Source of the DNA: Larus michahellis
Taxonomy: Eukaryota; Chordata; Aves; Charadriiformes; Laridae
Direction: 5' to 3'
DNA: 64,000 nt
Assembly: GCF_964199755.1 (NCBI RefSeq)
Contig: NC_133897.1
Location: 114,585,579-114,649,578 of the forward strand
The notes beneath the pieces were generated by a model. That model saw nothing but the letters and a program-made list of their open reading frames with translations. It was not told where the DNA came from and did not search any database. The position numbers and the translations under genes were made by a program. Positions 37,986 to 52,600 of the stretch are shown piece by piece (positions within the stretch are counted from its first letter, which is position 1; each line of letters starts with the position of its first letter).

Positions 37986-39568
37986 GAGTGATTGGCATAG
38001 CTCACAGACTAATCTGGGGTGGAGGGTCCCTTTCCCTTTACTGTTGAAGCAATACCATCACACACAAAAAAAGAAATGAGAAGGTGCAAAGTGAGAACAA
38101 AAGAGTCCACCTGCACATGCAGAAGCACCGACACGGTCACCTGGAAGTGAGGTGAAGGAACCTACCTAAGAGGGTTCTTTGCCAATGGCTCTCACAGGTG
38201 TGTGAAACTCTTGTTCAAGATGAAATGTCTTCACGAACAAGCGCTAAGGGTCTCCAGCTTTGTTTCTCCTTAGCTGTACCATGCAATCAGCTTAAATTGA
38301 GCATGTAGCAGGATTCTCTGTGAGGTGAAAAATTAAAGTTTGATTTTCACAGTCTATAATAGAGAAATGAACTTGTGTTTCTCATAGCCAGTACTCTGAC
38401 TTCTGCGTGGTGCTATATTTTCTGATCACATCAGGGCTTTCGACAATTTGAGTACGGATTTCTGTCTCCATCTCCATGTGAAGTAAACCCGTGCAACTTC
38501 TCTCTTAAATTATTTGTAAAACCAGGGACTAAAACCTGATAGCTTCCTAGAATGGTAGCTGTAGGTCTAAAACCAAGGCTGGGAACTATCAGGAAAGATA
38601 AGCAAGGCCTGGCAGAATTGAGAGTTAAGTGCTGGCTTCCAGCTCTGTGCAGATTCCCAGAGGCTGTTAGGCATTTTGTATTTTTGCAGAACATACATTG
38701 CCTGTCTTTGCAGTGCAAGAGATGAGGCAGGCCATTCAACCAATATGAACAAAATCTGGCAAAATCCAGTATACCTAGGAGGAATGAAAATATCAATGTT
38801 TTCTGCCCCGAGAAAAAACTTGAGATTAAATAAGAACCAAACCACCCTTTTCCTGTCTTTGAAACCAAACGTTAGCAAGACGGGTTTTTTTATGCTTGAA
38901 AATACCTCTTTTATTTCTTTCTTCTGGACATTGCTGAAGAAATGAGTGGGTGGTGATGTATTTAAAGCATGTCTTGTCATGTCTAATTGGCTATATAAAG
39001 AAATCAAATGGCCTCCTTCTTCAAAAATATATAACACATTAATAAGAAATAATTATTTTATTGATAGAGCTGACTTTTATTGGCTAGGAGAAAAAAAAAT
39101 GTTCATGACCCAGATTTTCCAAAATGTTACAGAGAACAATTGTCAGTCATCTGTCTAAAGCATCCCTCAATCAATTGATTTAATAGAAACAATATCATTA
39201 TAATAAACTATTGCAAAGAATATGTCTCATAGTTTGAAAAAAACATGCCTGTGTCTTTATTTTATAACTGTCCATGACTTGTCTTGGGCTTTTTTAATCT
39301 CACAAATGAAGACCATTCTCTTATGATAAAGTTCTAACCAATTGACATTATCTCTTAATTATTTTTGTAACATATTCATTGCAGAATTTGTTCAAGTAAG
39401 AAGTTATTGTTTAATTTCCATGATGGATGTGCTCATTTCATGAGTATTAGATTAGTGGAGAGTATACAATTTGTATTAACATGCATATGTCATTAAAGAA
39501 TACATTGTTTTCCAGCTGTCTTCAAACAAAAGTAAGCCTATGAGATACTGATTTGCTTTTGCAATATC

Positions 39569-39607
39569 TACTCACGTGAATAGTTCCAGTTAATATTCAT
39601 GTGAGTA
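39569..39607. repeat. Inverted repeat, 14-bp stem, 11-nt loop
   Basis: TACTCACGTGAATA (39569-39582) and TATTCATGTGAGTA (39594-39607) pair at 13 of 14 positions, with one G-T type mismatch. The left arm contains a CACGTG E-box. It sits in a very AT-rich, possibly conserved non-coding stretch. It is too short for a typical miRNA precursor. Confidence 0.8.
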
Positions 39608-39692
39608 AGGATTATGTAATAAAATCTACAGGTTTTGTATTTATTTTGCTTTGTTTTGCCTAATTTTTCTTTCGTGTTCATTCTTTTAGAAA

Positions 39693-39705
39693 ACACACAC
39701 ACACA
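39693..39705. repeat. Short (AC)n microsatellite
   Basis: Six and a half AC units. Confidence 0.9.
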
Positions 39706-40204
39706 TACAATTTTTTCTTGAGATTGCTTTCATAATAAGATTAATTTTGATGCTAAATGCAGCCAGAAGCAAACCAAAAGGGCAACACTTCTTGCCTAAA
39801 GAGGATGAACGTTTCTGTGCTGTAAGGAACAATCCTCCATTTCCAGGAAAACTGAAGGGAGGACCTAACGATAGGTCTTTCGTTCTCTAAATCCCTTAAT
39901 GTCAATTAACTTGTATAACAAACAAAAGGACCAAATATTTACAGGGTGACAAGAGGGCACCACAGACACTTAGGATTTCATGCCAAATTAGTAGTTCCTA
40001 TACTTTCCATTGTCCCAGCAGCCAGGAAGAGCCTGCACCCGCAGCCATGGGTGTTCCCGATTCAGCCAGTCCCTTGCTGCCGTGTGCACCCCCAAGGATT
40101 ACGTTTTATCATTCTTGCCTCAAGGCTCATCTAGATTTACAACTCTGGAAGACGTGTGGGCTTCAGAATGACAGAAAAATTTCTGGGGCTCAAATAAGCT
40201 TCTA

Positions 40205-40400
40205 ACTCAAAGCTACAAGGCAAAAGTGATGAGGAAGGTAGTACTTTCAGTAATCCTGGTGCGCCCACATCTAGACTGGGATATGCTGAATTTCATTGCA
40301 TCACCCTGTAAGAAACGCAGGACACAAAGGGACTCTGCAAAAGGACAACGGACAGCAAGGTTTGTCTCAAAATGGCATCAGTACATGATTATGGTTTTCC
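40205..40400 (+). mobile_element. Possible ancient CR1-like LINE relic
   Basis: The stretch translates in one frame to LVRPHLDWDMLNF followed by basic residues. This resembles CR1 ORF2 [13 protein letters not shown] and the downstream basic region. Nucleotides such as GTGCGCCCACATCTAGACTG and ACAAAGGGACTCTGCAAAAGG fit the same order. Divergence is high and no 3' tail is found, so the call is tentative. Confidence 0.35.
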
Positions 40401-43400
40401 TCAACACAGAAGGTGGGAAGAACTCCTGACTTCCACAGCGTAGGCATAATTTTAGTTACTCAAGCAGGATTCAGTGCCTAATTTCTAAAACTGTGACTGT
40501 GAACTCGGCACTCAACTGTCACTTAATCCTGGTGGCACCATTACCAACTACCTCTTTTTTGACCCAAAATGCTGGGAAGCTGGGATCCGAAGAAGAGCGA
40601 TGTTTCAACCACCTGAGAGGACCCTAACTTCAAGGATCTCAAGTCAGGCTTGCTTTGATATTGTATCTTCCATGAAAGTCACTCTTCTTTCTCTACAATT
40701 CCATCACTTCCACGGGAAGAGGTAAAAATAGGTATAAGCAATTCCAGCCCGTGGGGGAAGGTTTCCTACTTCTTGGACAAATACTAAGTAAGTGCAAGCA
40801 CCTGCACGTCATGTTCCTTCCATGTTCCAGAGAAAAATAGTGATCCATATCCATATCCAGGAAATGTGGGTCGCTACCCTCAGACAAGAGTCCTACCGCT
40901 GGGATCCAGATCATGCCTACAACTTTGGTTCAGGCAACAGGACCCAACCTGCGTGGTGCAATCCAGACACCCCTCTGTGCCTGAGGTTTCCTGCTAGCTG
41001 TTCTAGGCAGCTCCCACTCCCCTTGTGGGACACTCACCTCCCTGATCTGAAACATCAAACTCTTTTTTTTTCCAGAAATGGTGCCAGATGGCGGGGTTTG
41101 GTTTCCATGCAGGTGGCCAGGCACCTGAGGGTTAGACATTTTGGCACCAAGCCTATGCTTTTTAACAGGGCAGAGTCCTGTTTGGGTAAGCATTTGCCAG
41201 GATAGACATAAAGCGGTTGCGATTCCTCGGTTATTTTTTTATTTTTTTTTACTGACTAAATCTCCGATAAGTTTCCAGTCGCCTTGATGCTGGTTGATTT
41301 TAGTGGAAGCTTTCAGCAGCTTTCAGGATAGGACTGCATTAAAACGCCAGCTCATGCGTATGCAGCTAGTGGTAAATAAACAAGTATCTCTCTAATTAAA
41401 ACACTTATAGGAAAGTCTGAACTAATTTAACATCTAAATGACTGATAATAAAGGGGTAAGGGAAACCCAGAAATATTAGCCCTTTAAAAAATTGTTTGGC
41501 GTAAGAATTATAAAATGAGTGGAGATAAGCATCAAGGCATCTAGCATGAAAAACCAAATGAAAAAAATCACTGGGACAAAGTTATGGAAACAGATAAAAG
41601 TCCGCGTGCGCTGCAAGTGAAAAGGCACGGCAGAAACGTGCTCAGCTTCCCCAACATGCTATTAACATCTGAGAAAAACACTACTGAAATGTTACAAACT
41701 AATTAAATTGGGCATACAGGGGAACCAATGGGAATAAATTATTATGCAAATGCAAGGTTTTCCCTACATAAAGCAACTGCTAGGAGTTGGTGGGGTGGTA
41801 AGCAAGGAGTGCGGTGGATGCCAAGCTGCCCAGGAGGTGATGCGCGCACTGAGGGACCCTGGCGCTGCAGCATCGTGCTCGGGTGTGGATGGACCTGATC
41901 ACAGATAATGGGATAAAATCCCACAGAAGGAGGGAGGGTAGGAAGAAAAAATGTAACTGGGACTTTCTACAAAGGGAAAAAGAGGCTGAATCAGGACTGC
42001 TAAAGCAACAGTGCCATCTGCCGCGTACTCCCCTATGGAAGCAAGCTGATTTTAGCTGTCTCCTGCTCTGCTGCAGCCATGACAGCAAATCTGGGAGCCC
42101 CCATGCAGCACTGAGCTGAGGAGGGCAGGATCAAACCCAGCCTTTCCTCTGGCCCAGCCTTTGTGCCCAAAAAACATTTCTTGAGTGTCCTTAATAAATA
42201 TGTTGCCTGTTAAAAAAAAAGGAGGGTTTCTTTCTCTTGGCTTAGCAGGATCCCATGCTCGGACACTCAGCGAAGAATCAGTCCACTATAAAGCCCCCTG
42301 TCAGTGAGATATACATCATGAATGTGTAAGCAATCAAACTGCTGCCGTCCATTCTCTTTTCCATGCTGTATTTCTTTCACCTTGTAAAAGGGCTTTCTGT
42401 TACTTGCTCAAATCTGCTGTCGGTTTCGATCCATATTTTTATGCACTGTTCTTTTCACTGTGTTCATTACCTCTCTGAATGCCTTTATACATTATATTAT
42501 CTGAAGTAATTATTACAGAAAAGACTAATCAATATTATGAATTTCTATAATGCCTTTCATCAGTAGCTCTCAAAACTCATTTCTAAGGATCGAACTTGAC
42601 AGAACTCATAAAATACAGGTGTAGTCACTCTGCAAAAAATTCTGGTAGATGTAAGCCTGTAATCCCCACGTCAATGTTTATACATCTCATATTTTAACCT
42701 TCACTCAAACACCCTTATTTTTTAAAGAGTTCCCCCCAAACTCTGCCCAGGACAGAGTATGAATGGAGCTTTGGTAAGGTGATTCCCTGTCCTATGACCC
42801 CCCACTTTGGATGCTTAACTGACTCACTCCTTAAGGACAATTTGCAGGATGGATAGTCTAAAGTCATTAGCCCAGGCAGTATTATATTCAATTGGTCCCA
42901 TTAAAAAAATGTCCATAGTAGGACATCACTTTTTGTAGGTAAAAGGCTACTCTTGACATACTCCGGCATCTACTCATTTTCCTCATTAGACCATTGCGCA
43001 GGCACCTATACTTTTTGCACATGTGCTGTATAGAATCCCTGCGATTTGTCTGCTGTGGGTGTTAAACTTTGTTTTTCTGTTAATTTGCAGACTTCCAAGC
43101 TGTCCTCTACGTCCTCTGCTACTGTTCCTAGACTCATTAACGACACATGGAGGCGAGGCTTTTGGAAATAGATAGTGTGGGATTCTGGGGCAACAGATGC
43201 TCTGTGGTAACTCAGAGATGCTTCATATTGCAGACCTGATCTTTGCAATCAAGGGTCTAAATTTGAATTTCAGAAAGGGATAAAACTTGTGATGAAGCGT
43301 TTGCTATGACGAGAGCTGAACTCCAAGAACTGAAGTCAGCGTCTGCATGGGTTCAGAATATGAACCCAAGTCTCTGCTGGTAATGCATGAATGCACCCTC

Positions 43401-46400
43401 CATTACCAAAGCCCCTGAATCGCTGCCTTAGCAGGCATAGGCTGCATCAAGGACGCTTTTCTCGTGACTTTCTTTCTGTCTCTTTTTTGGCTTCTTGTAA
43501 CTTTATATGATTACTTTAGATTGGAATAGCTATAAGATCTGGAGGCTTCACATTAATTATTAACCTCAGTATCTGACTCCTATATTTTAAGATCTACAGC
43601 TCTGAAAGAGGATACACTGCTGGCAGTAGCCACCTTGGGAGGGTTGAAATTTATTATAAATCAAACTAATCTATACTGTCTTCTGCTCAGGAAATTGAAT
43701 TCTGGGAGTTTGTGAAAGTCAACTCAGAGTTGACTGAGACTCCTAATTCACATAGATGGGGGACATTTACATTGAGATAAGAAAAAGCTGTTGATCTGAT
43801 TCTCATTACAAATCAAATTTAGTTATTCTGGAATTCAATCTACCATATTTAAGTTAGTTAGTGGGACCTTCAAAAATGGAAAGTGGAGTCTTTGTTCTTT
43901 TAAAATAGATGCAACAAGATTATCTGTCAAAAATAAGAGATACTCATTTTGGGCATATTTAGCCAACAGATACTTATAATCAAAGAGTGATAACAAGTTC
44001 CCATTATTTGGTTATGGGCCTCTGCTGGCTGAGGTCCCACAGTGGCAATTTTTGAGAGAGTTCTTTGTACTCGTGAGCTTAATCAAAAACAAGACTCAGC
44101 TCTGTATTTGCCTCCACAAAGTCAATGAACTAAGCTCATCAAAGTCGTAGGGTTAAATTTAGCTCAATGTGTCTTTGTTAAAATGTTTATAATGCAAATG
44201 GTGGCTGTTCACAAAAGATGTAACAGAGATTCTGTAGATGGATTTGTTCCTTTGTCACCTCACTGAGAAGCTGGAAGGTATCTCCAGAAAGAAATAAAAT
44301 ATATGTCTTGTGAGTCTGAAAAAAACCCCACCCTCCTATTGTATAAACTCTTGGCCACCCATTTCCAAGAAGATGGTGGGCATCTTCGTGCCATGTTTAT
44401 TAGCTACAGTTAAGAACGTCATTAAAAGCTCAGAGATGCAAGTCTTCCTAGGTAGCGCAATAAAAACTAACTAAATAAAGTGATGGATGTCCCTTCTGAA
44501 GTCCGAAGATTCAGCATTTGGCCTGCCTTACACCTGCTGAGGGAAAGTAGCTGAACTTCCAGCGAGGCTTCTGCTGGAAACAGCGGCCATGGGAACTGCC
44601 TCAGGGAAGAGAGGGATGGCTGTAACCCCTGCCAGCCATGTCCAAGCCAGGTCTCAGGCGCCTTTGTCACAGCAGATGTCTGGGGGGATGCAGTTCGCCT
44701 CGAAACAGCTCTCTGCTGCCAGCAGCCCCCTGCTTGTGTTGAAGGCATCTGACACTGAGGTTAAGCACACCAAGCCGTTCAAAGTAACCGGATCGCGGTG
44801 CCCCAGGCAGGCTCTGTGTTAGAAGCAGAGAGTGCGGGAACTCAGAGGAGGGTTGCGGGGGATGTATTAAGCTGTCAGCAGTAGCTCCACTCTCTGGCTA
44901 AACCTGTGTGAGCGCTGCTCCAGCTGCTCCAGCTGCCGATGTGTTTTGTCAGCAATGAGTTAAATCCTTAGAGCAGACAAGGCTGAAGAGGTTTCTCGAT
45001 TTCCAGCTTTGCAAACACCTTTGGCCAGCATCTCTGAGTATGACAGCCTGGGAGCATATTAATGAGCAGCTACTTCCCAAAGGGAACTGTTATATCAGCA
45101 TTTCTTCTCCCTGTGTTTTTTCCTGCCGCTATCCTGAGTGGTGACACAGAGGTGCACGAGCAGCTCAAAGATGACCGTGGAGTGTAAGTATCTAAAACAG
45201 CCAGGAGGGCTTGGGATACAGAAGCAAATACCCTAACCTTGGAATGACAGCTCTCTTTCATCTGGAGATGGGGTTATGAATATAGCATTTACTTCTATAC
45301 CATCAAATAGAAATGATAACATAATGGACTGGCAATTCTGCTGTTATTCTGTGGCTACGAAAGCACATAAACTGAAAGGCCAGGGGAATGATTCTTCTGC
45401 AGTTAGCCTTAATTCCTCTGCAGATACAGAAGTATAAAGGGAAACCAGAAACGGACCTCTACGATGCCCTATTTAACCTATGGGAATCTTTCACCAGAAG
45501 AAGGGGCAGGCACACTGTGTCAGAAATTATATACAGTGCTAATGACATATTAGACAGGAGATAATAAGCCTTTCAGGGATTCCTAAATGTATTACTTGTT
45601 AATTTAGGAGGTACCCTGGGTGCAACTTATGAGGTGGTACTAATTTAGAAGGTATCATGAGTAACTCTGCTTGCTGGAGGGTTGAAATGTAAATCCCATC
45701 ATTCAACAGGGAAAACGAAAATGCTCCTTCCATTAAGTCTGTGATCTGTCCTTCACTTGCCATGGGGAATAGCATAATTTAGAAAGCTGCCTTCCAGAAT
45801 GTTGAACAATCATGCCTCATCAGTGAGATCTCCAGATTAAAAATGTGAACATTTTTACATTACTAGAGGGATTGTTATATCTTGCTTAATATTTCATATA
45901 TTTGACATCAAACTACCGAGTAAAGAGTATAATGTATTAAAATGCCCTTCTAGTCATATTATTTGCCTGCTTTTATGTAATAAGACTCTAACTGCATTTG
46001 TTCAGTGATACTGTACAGTGGTTTGATTTATGTTTTGTAGTGTCGGGCTGAGAAGGGACTTTAAAACTGTCAGTCAGTTCAGATCTATCTCAGAGTGGCT
46101 GCGGATCCTGAAACAGGAGGTTCTCCTTGGAGGCAGAGGAGTTTTTGTATCCTCCCCTTAGATGCAAAACTGATGCAGCACCACCTTCCATGGAGCTGGC
46201 TGCACCTTCAGGCACCCAGCAAAAAGCAACAACATTATTTTCAGCCCTTACTAATTGCTTCCAGAATTTGTGGGTACAATCATGCTGTCACCGTATCTTA
46301 TACCGTAACCCCCTGCGTACACCGGGTCCATCCCTCTTCACTTCTGCGTGCCTACAGTTCCCACTGTACTCACCGGGAGGCGAGGCCTGTAGGAGCAGTT

Positions 46401-47241
46401 CCCTCGAAAGTCCCCGTCCCCCGTCCACGTCCACCCCAAAAATCGCCTGACAGTCATGACAGGGCAGTGCTGAGCTTCACACCGCACATGCACATCAGCT
46501 AGGTCAGTTCAAACCAGGCAAGAAAATTGGTGCCTCTTTAGTGGATCCTGTTGCCTTCCCTTTCTTTATCCTACCTCTTTTCCTCCTGTCCTGAAGTTAA
46601 AGTGAGTACCTTTCTGTGAACGGCGTAATTGTTATCATCGCTTCCTGCAATTGTGGCTATGCATCATTGCTCCGGCCTCAGACTGCAGCTTCCCTTGTAA
46701 AGGGCTCACACCAAAGCTGGGAAGCGTACTACACACAGGTGAAAGCCAATGAGGAGGGCATATTTTTACAGCAGAAATGGAGAACTAGACATAAATCTTA
46801 CCATGTACAGCACATGGGAAAATCTGGGGCTAGACAACAGAATCTATTCCCACGTTTACACGATTCTAAATCATTCTGCAGCAATATGACAACCAGGGGG
46901 ACTGAAATTCCTCATTTCTAAAATAGAGGTAACAGAGGCAGTGAATTTATGTAGACCTTCACTGGGAACAGGAGGGGACCTCTGGAGAATAAGTCAGGTG
47001 AGGACAGGGCTTCTTGTTTGTTCACGGTTGTGCATAGACTCTTTCCTATGTCTTTAACGTTTGCCATAGCCCTTCAGTAACTGGCTAACATAAATGGCCA
47101 TCTAGAATCGTATGGAAGACTGAGGATTTATGAGTTATCAGGGCACAGAAAAATGCCACTAAAGGCAAAGTATATTCTGCTCTTCAGGCTAGTTACTGCT
47201 TTCTGAGGCTTGTTCACCATTTTTTACGTATTCTACCTGTT

Positions 47242-47305
47242 GTTTTTCTTTTTTCTTCCTTTTTTTTTCTTTTTTCTTTTTTTCTTTCCTTTTTTTTTTT
47301 TTTTT
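47242..47305. repeat. Long poly-T/TC tract
   Basis: About 64 bases are T with occasional C, including an unbroken T run of roughly 16 at the right end. It is the longest low-complexity tract in the window. On the minus strand it would be an A-rich tail, but the adjoining sequence shows no retrotransposon I recognise. Confidence 0.93.
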
Positions 47306-49611
47306 GCTATCCCCCTGTGTAGTTGATGAAGAAGACAGGCCCCTGCTAATGATTAACTTGTTTTGGAAGGCAAATTCAGAAAAGGAGGGTTGAACTGACA
47401 TCAGTCAAGCAGTCAACTTTAATTAAAAATGTTGAAACTCGTTAATAAGAAACAAACAGGCAAAACAAAAAAAAAAAAAGGAAGGAGAATGCATAGCAAT
47501 AGAAAAGAGAGAACATAATAAAACAAGGAGGAAGGACAAATGAAAAGTAAAAAGCAAGAGAATTAATGGGAAAATGGAGATAACTAGCACAAAAGAAACC
47601 ATACATACGCTGTCCTGGCTTCTTACTAAAGTGACTGGATGTCCAGCAGTAGCCTCTAAAGTGGCAGTTCTTGCCTGCTTACCCCCCTTATATTTATTAT
47701 TTATCTGATATTTTAAAATATACAGTTGCTAGTATGAACTGGGGCATTTCTGCTGTGTATTTGCTGTTGAATACGCACACAAGCCTAGGTCCTGCTCAGA
47801 ATAGCCAACCGCTTGTTTGGGGAGTACAAGAGAGAGGGAGACTGCTGCAGAAATCCCGATTTGGTGACTCATCACCCTGGCAACACTGGCAAGAGAAAAA
47901 GCGATGCTTTATCTTTACCCAAATCTAGACTATCCTAAATTGATGTAAAAGTGAAAATGACTTACTGAGAAGAGCCATTAGCTTCATGGAGAAGTTTTGA
48001 AATGTCACTGCTTTGCAACATATTAGCCTAGCTAAAGAACATTAAATAGCCTCCCTAATGGACACCTGATACACCAGAGAGAATTCTGAGTCCCTGGTGA
48101 ATTTCCTCATGCTCCCCTAAGGCTAGTCCTTATGAGGATTTGGACATGCTGGATGAATTTTCTCACCCATGCACTCTAATATCTGCATGCAGATGAAACA
48201 TCTTAACTGCTGTAAATTCATAAGTTTGAGCCAAATGAGAAATAAATCAAATCTATCCCTGATATGGGCTTTGCGAAACTGAAAACTTACCAAGTCTAAC
48301 TAAAAGCATTCATTTGCTTTCTGTTCTCCAAGCCCTGGGGGATCATTTAGACCACAGAAATCTCTGGTCCTCCAAGCAGGGCTAGAAAGTGTAGCACCTG
48401 AAGCCTGTGAGACACTGGCTTCATGTTTTCACACAGTGTAAGAAGAGGCTATTGAAAGACTCATAGTAAGACTGCTGCATTAACTTATCCAGATTAAATA
48501 AGGAGATTGAAGGGGAGAGGTAAAACATATACATCAGCTTTTGATAAACAACCAACTACTAAAGTTCTTCTGAACTTAAACTGAATTTTGAACCAGCTGT
48601 GTTTCACCCTCTGCCTCGAGGGGTAGCCCAGACAATTGGGTGTGGAAATTCTCTGAACTTTTCCATTTGAGTCTTCGACAACCATCCGGGCCAAACTGAA
48701 CTCCAAAAGTATTCAGTTTGGTATCAGATGCATAAATTTTCTTAGACGGATCAGGCTGTGTAGAATTTAACTTCTTTTCTGTTTTGATGGGCTAAAGAAT
48801 GCATTTCAAATAGTTCACTGCAAGAGCTACTAAAGTCTTAGTGACTAACAGAAAATGAATGTATCTTCTTGCATGATTATTGAACAATAAAAAACCCACA
48901 AATTGGAATTCTTCCATATTTTAAATCTCCACATTGCTTAACAAAAGGTCCCAATGAGCTTTGTGGAATCTGACACTAAAAAACACCCAGCAGAACTAAG
49001 GTACAAGGAACTCAAAAGCAATGTAATTTACCACCATGTGTTTTAAGTCCTGCTTTGCTGCTAAATCACCAGCATTTTATTTGCAGTGAAATATGCTACT
49101 TTTCAGTCAGATCACACCTATTCCTTAGACACTACATTGCAAAGTGTTGCAAAAACCCCCCAAATACCTCCAAACATATGCATACACAAATGCACACACA
49201 TACATGCTCAGAGGGATTAATTTTATTTTTTAATGAATTGATTTCAAGGTTAGCATCCTTGCAACTTCATTTGTGTGTAGACAGAACACACAAACACCAC
49301 CTTACAATCTATTCTTTACGGTTTTATTTCCCAGCTGGGAAGAGGGGGTAGGTGTGTTGAAAGATATACAGGACTGTTGTGCACAGAAATGCCTATGGAA
49401 AAACTTTATCCTAACCAAGTCACAATCAGTTGAATGAATTTCCCAAAGTGAAGGTTTCATTCTTCTGGATTCTTCAGCTCTTCCCACTAGTGCCATTCAC
49501 AGGGCACTCCATTAGTCTGTGCCAGACAATTTAGGGGCCACTAATAGCCTCTGTTGTGCCCCGCAGGGAAAATACGTATGCATGCATGGACCAATATTAA
49601 ACCCCATATAT

Positions 49612-49623
49612 ACACACACACAC
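49612..49623. repeat. Short (AC)n microsatellite
   Basis: Six AC units preceded by a TATATA stretch. Confidence 0.9.
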
Positions 49624-52600
49624 TTCCATTATATTTTTAAAAACAAAAAGGACAAAGAACAAGCAAGGGAAGTATAATGAAAATAACTTTGTTTTCCAGA
49701 TGGAAGGGATTTTTTTTTTCCTCCATCAGTTTGCTGTTACTCACTTGGCAATTTCTTTTACCTGATTTTGGAAAGCTGTTTCTAAAAACTGCAGATGCTT
49801 CTTTTAAATGTGTCCTGATTGCCCCTGTTTTGAGGTGGAGCATTTTAATAGCCAGGGAGGAAGGATTTTCTGCCATTGAAAGCATTCGGCACAGGGCACT
49901 GTAGGTGTGTTGATGGTTTTCTGACACGTCTTCCAACCCTTCTCAGCAAGTCTGAATGTTATATTATATTGAGAGATAGTGCTGCTTGTGCTGTGCACAC
50001 GTGCTGCAGAGGCAAAGCCAGCCCAAAGGAGGGTATTTGTACCCTACAACTTCGTTGACCTTGTTTCAGATGCCTAAATTAGGCTGCAGATATCCTGGCC
50101 GGTGGGGAGAAACCCTGGGACAACATGGGGCATTTCAGCAACACTCCTTCCCCAAGTGCCTCCCGGGAGTAATGCATCCATCTCTCTCTCTCAACCATGG
50201 AAACAGTGTCTGGGGATTAACCATGCCCTGAAACCTCTAAGGGGGGGGTGTGCATAAAGCTGGTGTCTTGAGCACGACACCTGTTTTGGCTAGGTTCCCC
50301 GTCTCATGATGGGTGGTTGTGGAACCTGCCAGCCTCCCCCATCCTGCCCTCCTTGCATGGCAGGTGAGAGATTGGACCCTCGGTGCATTTTCACACCGAC
50401 CCACATTTGGCAACACTGGTTTTGGAGGAGGGTAAAAGCTATTTTTTCTTCTGTAAATATGCCCACGACACAAAGGCTGGAGATCGGGAAGAAAACGGAG
50501 CAACATCTATTTCTTCCAAAGAGTTGTACCAAAAAAGAAAAGAGAATTATTACTTATTTAATATCTGGGAAGTGGAAATTAAAAACAGGCTATCCATCAA
50601 TGAATTTATGGTTTCTGGAACTCCTCTGAGCCCTAGGAAAAGATAAAGCTCTGCCCTTTGGTCTTCTTTTCAGTCTGCCTGGGTAAGCTCACTTTATGAG
50701 GCAGCATAATTTGCAGTGACCTTTTCTGAAGCTGTTGCTACACTTCCTGCTTCACTGGAAACCACCTTTTTAGCCATGCATGACATGACTCCACATACAC
50801 TGGAGTATAAATTTCAGGCTTTGCCACCAAACCCTGCAAAGTAAACTGATGCGGTAGGTGGCCGTACCGGAGCAGGATGCTGTTGGTACCACTGGGCTGC
50901 AGAAGACAGTGCTGAGGGATGGTTTTTGAAGGCCGGTTGGCCTTTGTTGGACCACGGGTAAATGCATGGAATCAACGGCGGGCAGGGGATGAAAAAAGAA
51001 TTTAAAACTAATAATGTCAGCCGTCTGCTTTTCTCTGGATTGCTTGGGGGGAGAAAAATCCCATTTCTTACGTATTTCCACTTTTAAAAAATCTTTATAT
51101 GAATTTGGTTTCCCCTTGGGATATCCAGGCCATTCAGATAACCTAATATATTTCTCAGGAGAGCTGTTTCAGTGACTCTTTTCTTCATCTTTTATAATTA
51201 TTATCCTGCCTCTTACTTGTACAGGGGAATGATTATGCAGTTTTACAAAAGGGTTTTCAGACATACTCCACATGTGAGTATTAAGGTGTACCTCTGTCCC
51301 AATATAACTAAAGCCCCATGCCCATTTAAACATCCACTGAGGTTTTAAATCTTGTTTTTGCTGTATATAAAATGGTAAATGTATTTATTCTCATATAAAT
51401 GCAGGCCCTTCTACAGTCAGTGGAAGTTTTCCTTTGGCTGTAACTATTTCAGGATTCCAGCTTCCACATGTGTTCCCTGCAGAAGCACATGTGACATAAT
51501 AATATGCATATTTTCTTAATCTTTTAGAAACTTTTAGTATGTGATTCTTTTTGTAGAAATCTTTTCATATATATTAATTATATATAATAGAACTGTGCGA
51601 GGCAGTCTGAAACACTCCTTGAATCACTCAAAAACTGCAGTCTGAAGACTGCAGAAAATTTACCCTTGGAATTTGGTGAATCCATACTGACCAGATGATT
51701 AGTTCATTTTCTTTGTTTCCTTTCTTTATGTATCTTCATTTACCTTTTCTTTATTTATTTTTCATGTGGTGAAGACCTTTGAGGCGTCTTTTTTCCTTTG
51801 GTTAAGGAAGTAAGCTGAAGTATCAAAGATTTTTCTACTTGCAGAAATTATATGCTGTGATACGGTTTTTCAAGTAAGGTGCTGACCTAGCAAAATAAAG
51901 ACTGTGTTCTAATCTCTCCAGGATCAACACAATACATTTAAGATGCATCCTTGTTCACTTAAATAATGATTGTAAAGTTCTTAAAAATACTAACCAAATA
52001 GTAACCGAACGATATGGTTTCCTGAAGCTACAGTGTAGTTATAGGACATGAATTTATTTATATACTCAAAAGTTTAAACTGCAGAATGCATACTCATATA
52101 GTAAAAACGTGCAGTAACTGTTCTGGGATTTGAAAATTAAAAAAAGGAGGAATATTGATGAAAATGAAGAAAAGCATAGAGAAAATATTGGCAAGTTGGG
52201 AAAAAAATGGTAGATATATTTTTCAGCCAAAGTGATAATCATCAAAACTTAATCCAAATTTCAAGATCTTCCAACTGGAATCTGAAAAATTCTGTTTTGA
52301 AATGCCACCCCGGGTGCATCTTGGAAATTTGTCTTTGTTGGTTCTTGCCGCTTCTCTCATGTAACAGTGCGCGCTAGTGTTCCTGGCCAGATCACGTGCC
52401 CACGGGTGCCCCACGGGGTTACTGGGATGCTGCAACAGATTTTGGGAAGTCACCAGCAACAAACGGCGTGAGAAAGTTTGCCCATGTGGCGGGTTTGGCC
52501 AGTAGCCCCAGAGCAGTAGGTGCAACACATTTCAACTTCTAACTTCCAGTGAGGTGTTACAGAAACGCTTCAGATTAAAATGTTTTCTTTTCAGTCAAAA

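Larger units (their letters stand above)
36013..40204. other. Intergenic, AT-rich, possible conserved non-coding stretches
   Basis: No gene is recognised. The parts at 37080-37560 and 39160-39720 are strongly AT-rich with many ATTA/TAAT cores, a palindrome and a hairpin. A 156-codon minus-strand frame at 38567-39037 opens with GTG and has no domain, so it is not called. Confidence 0.6.

Noticed and set aside
38567..39037. 156-codon open frame on the minus strand
   Set aside because: It opens with GTG rather than ATG, lies in AT-rich DNA, overlaps another open frame in a different phase and shows no domain.
47242..47305. Poly-T tract as the tail of a minus-strand retrogene
   Set aside because: The sequence to its right, which would be the body of the retrogene on the minus strand, shows no recognisable coding or LINE/SINE sequence and no flanking duplication was found.
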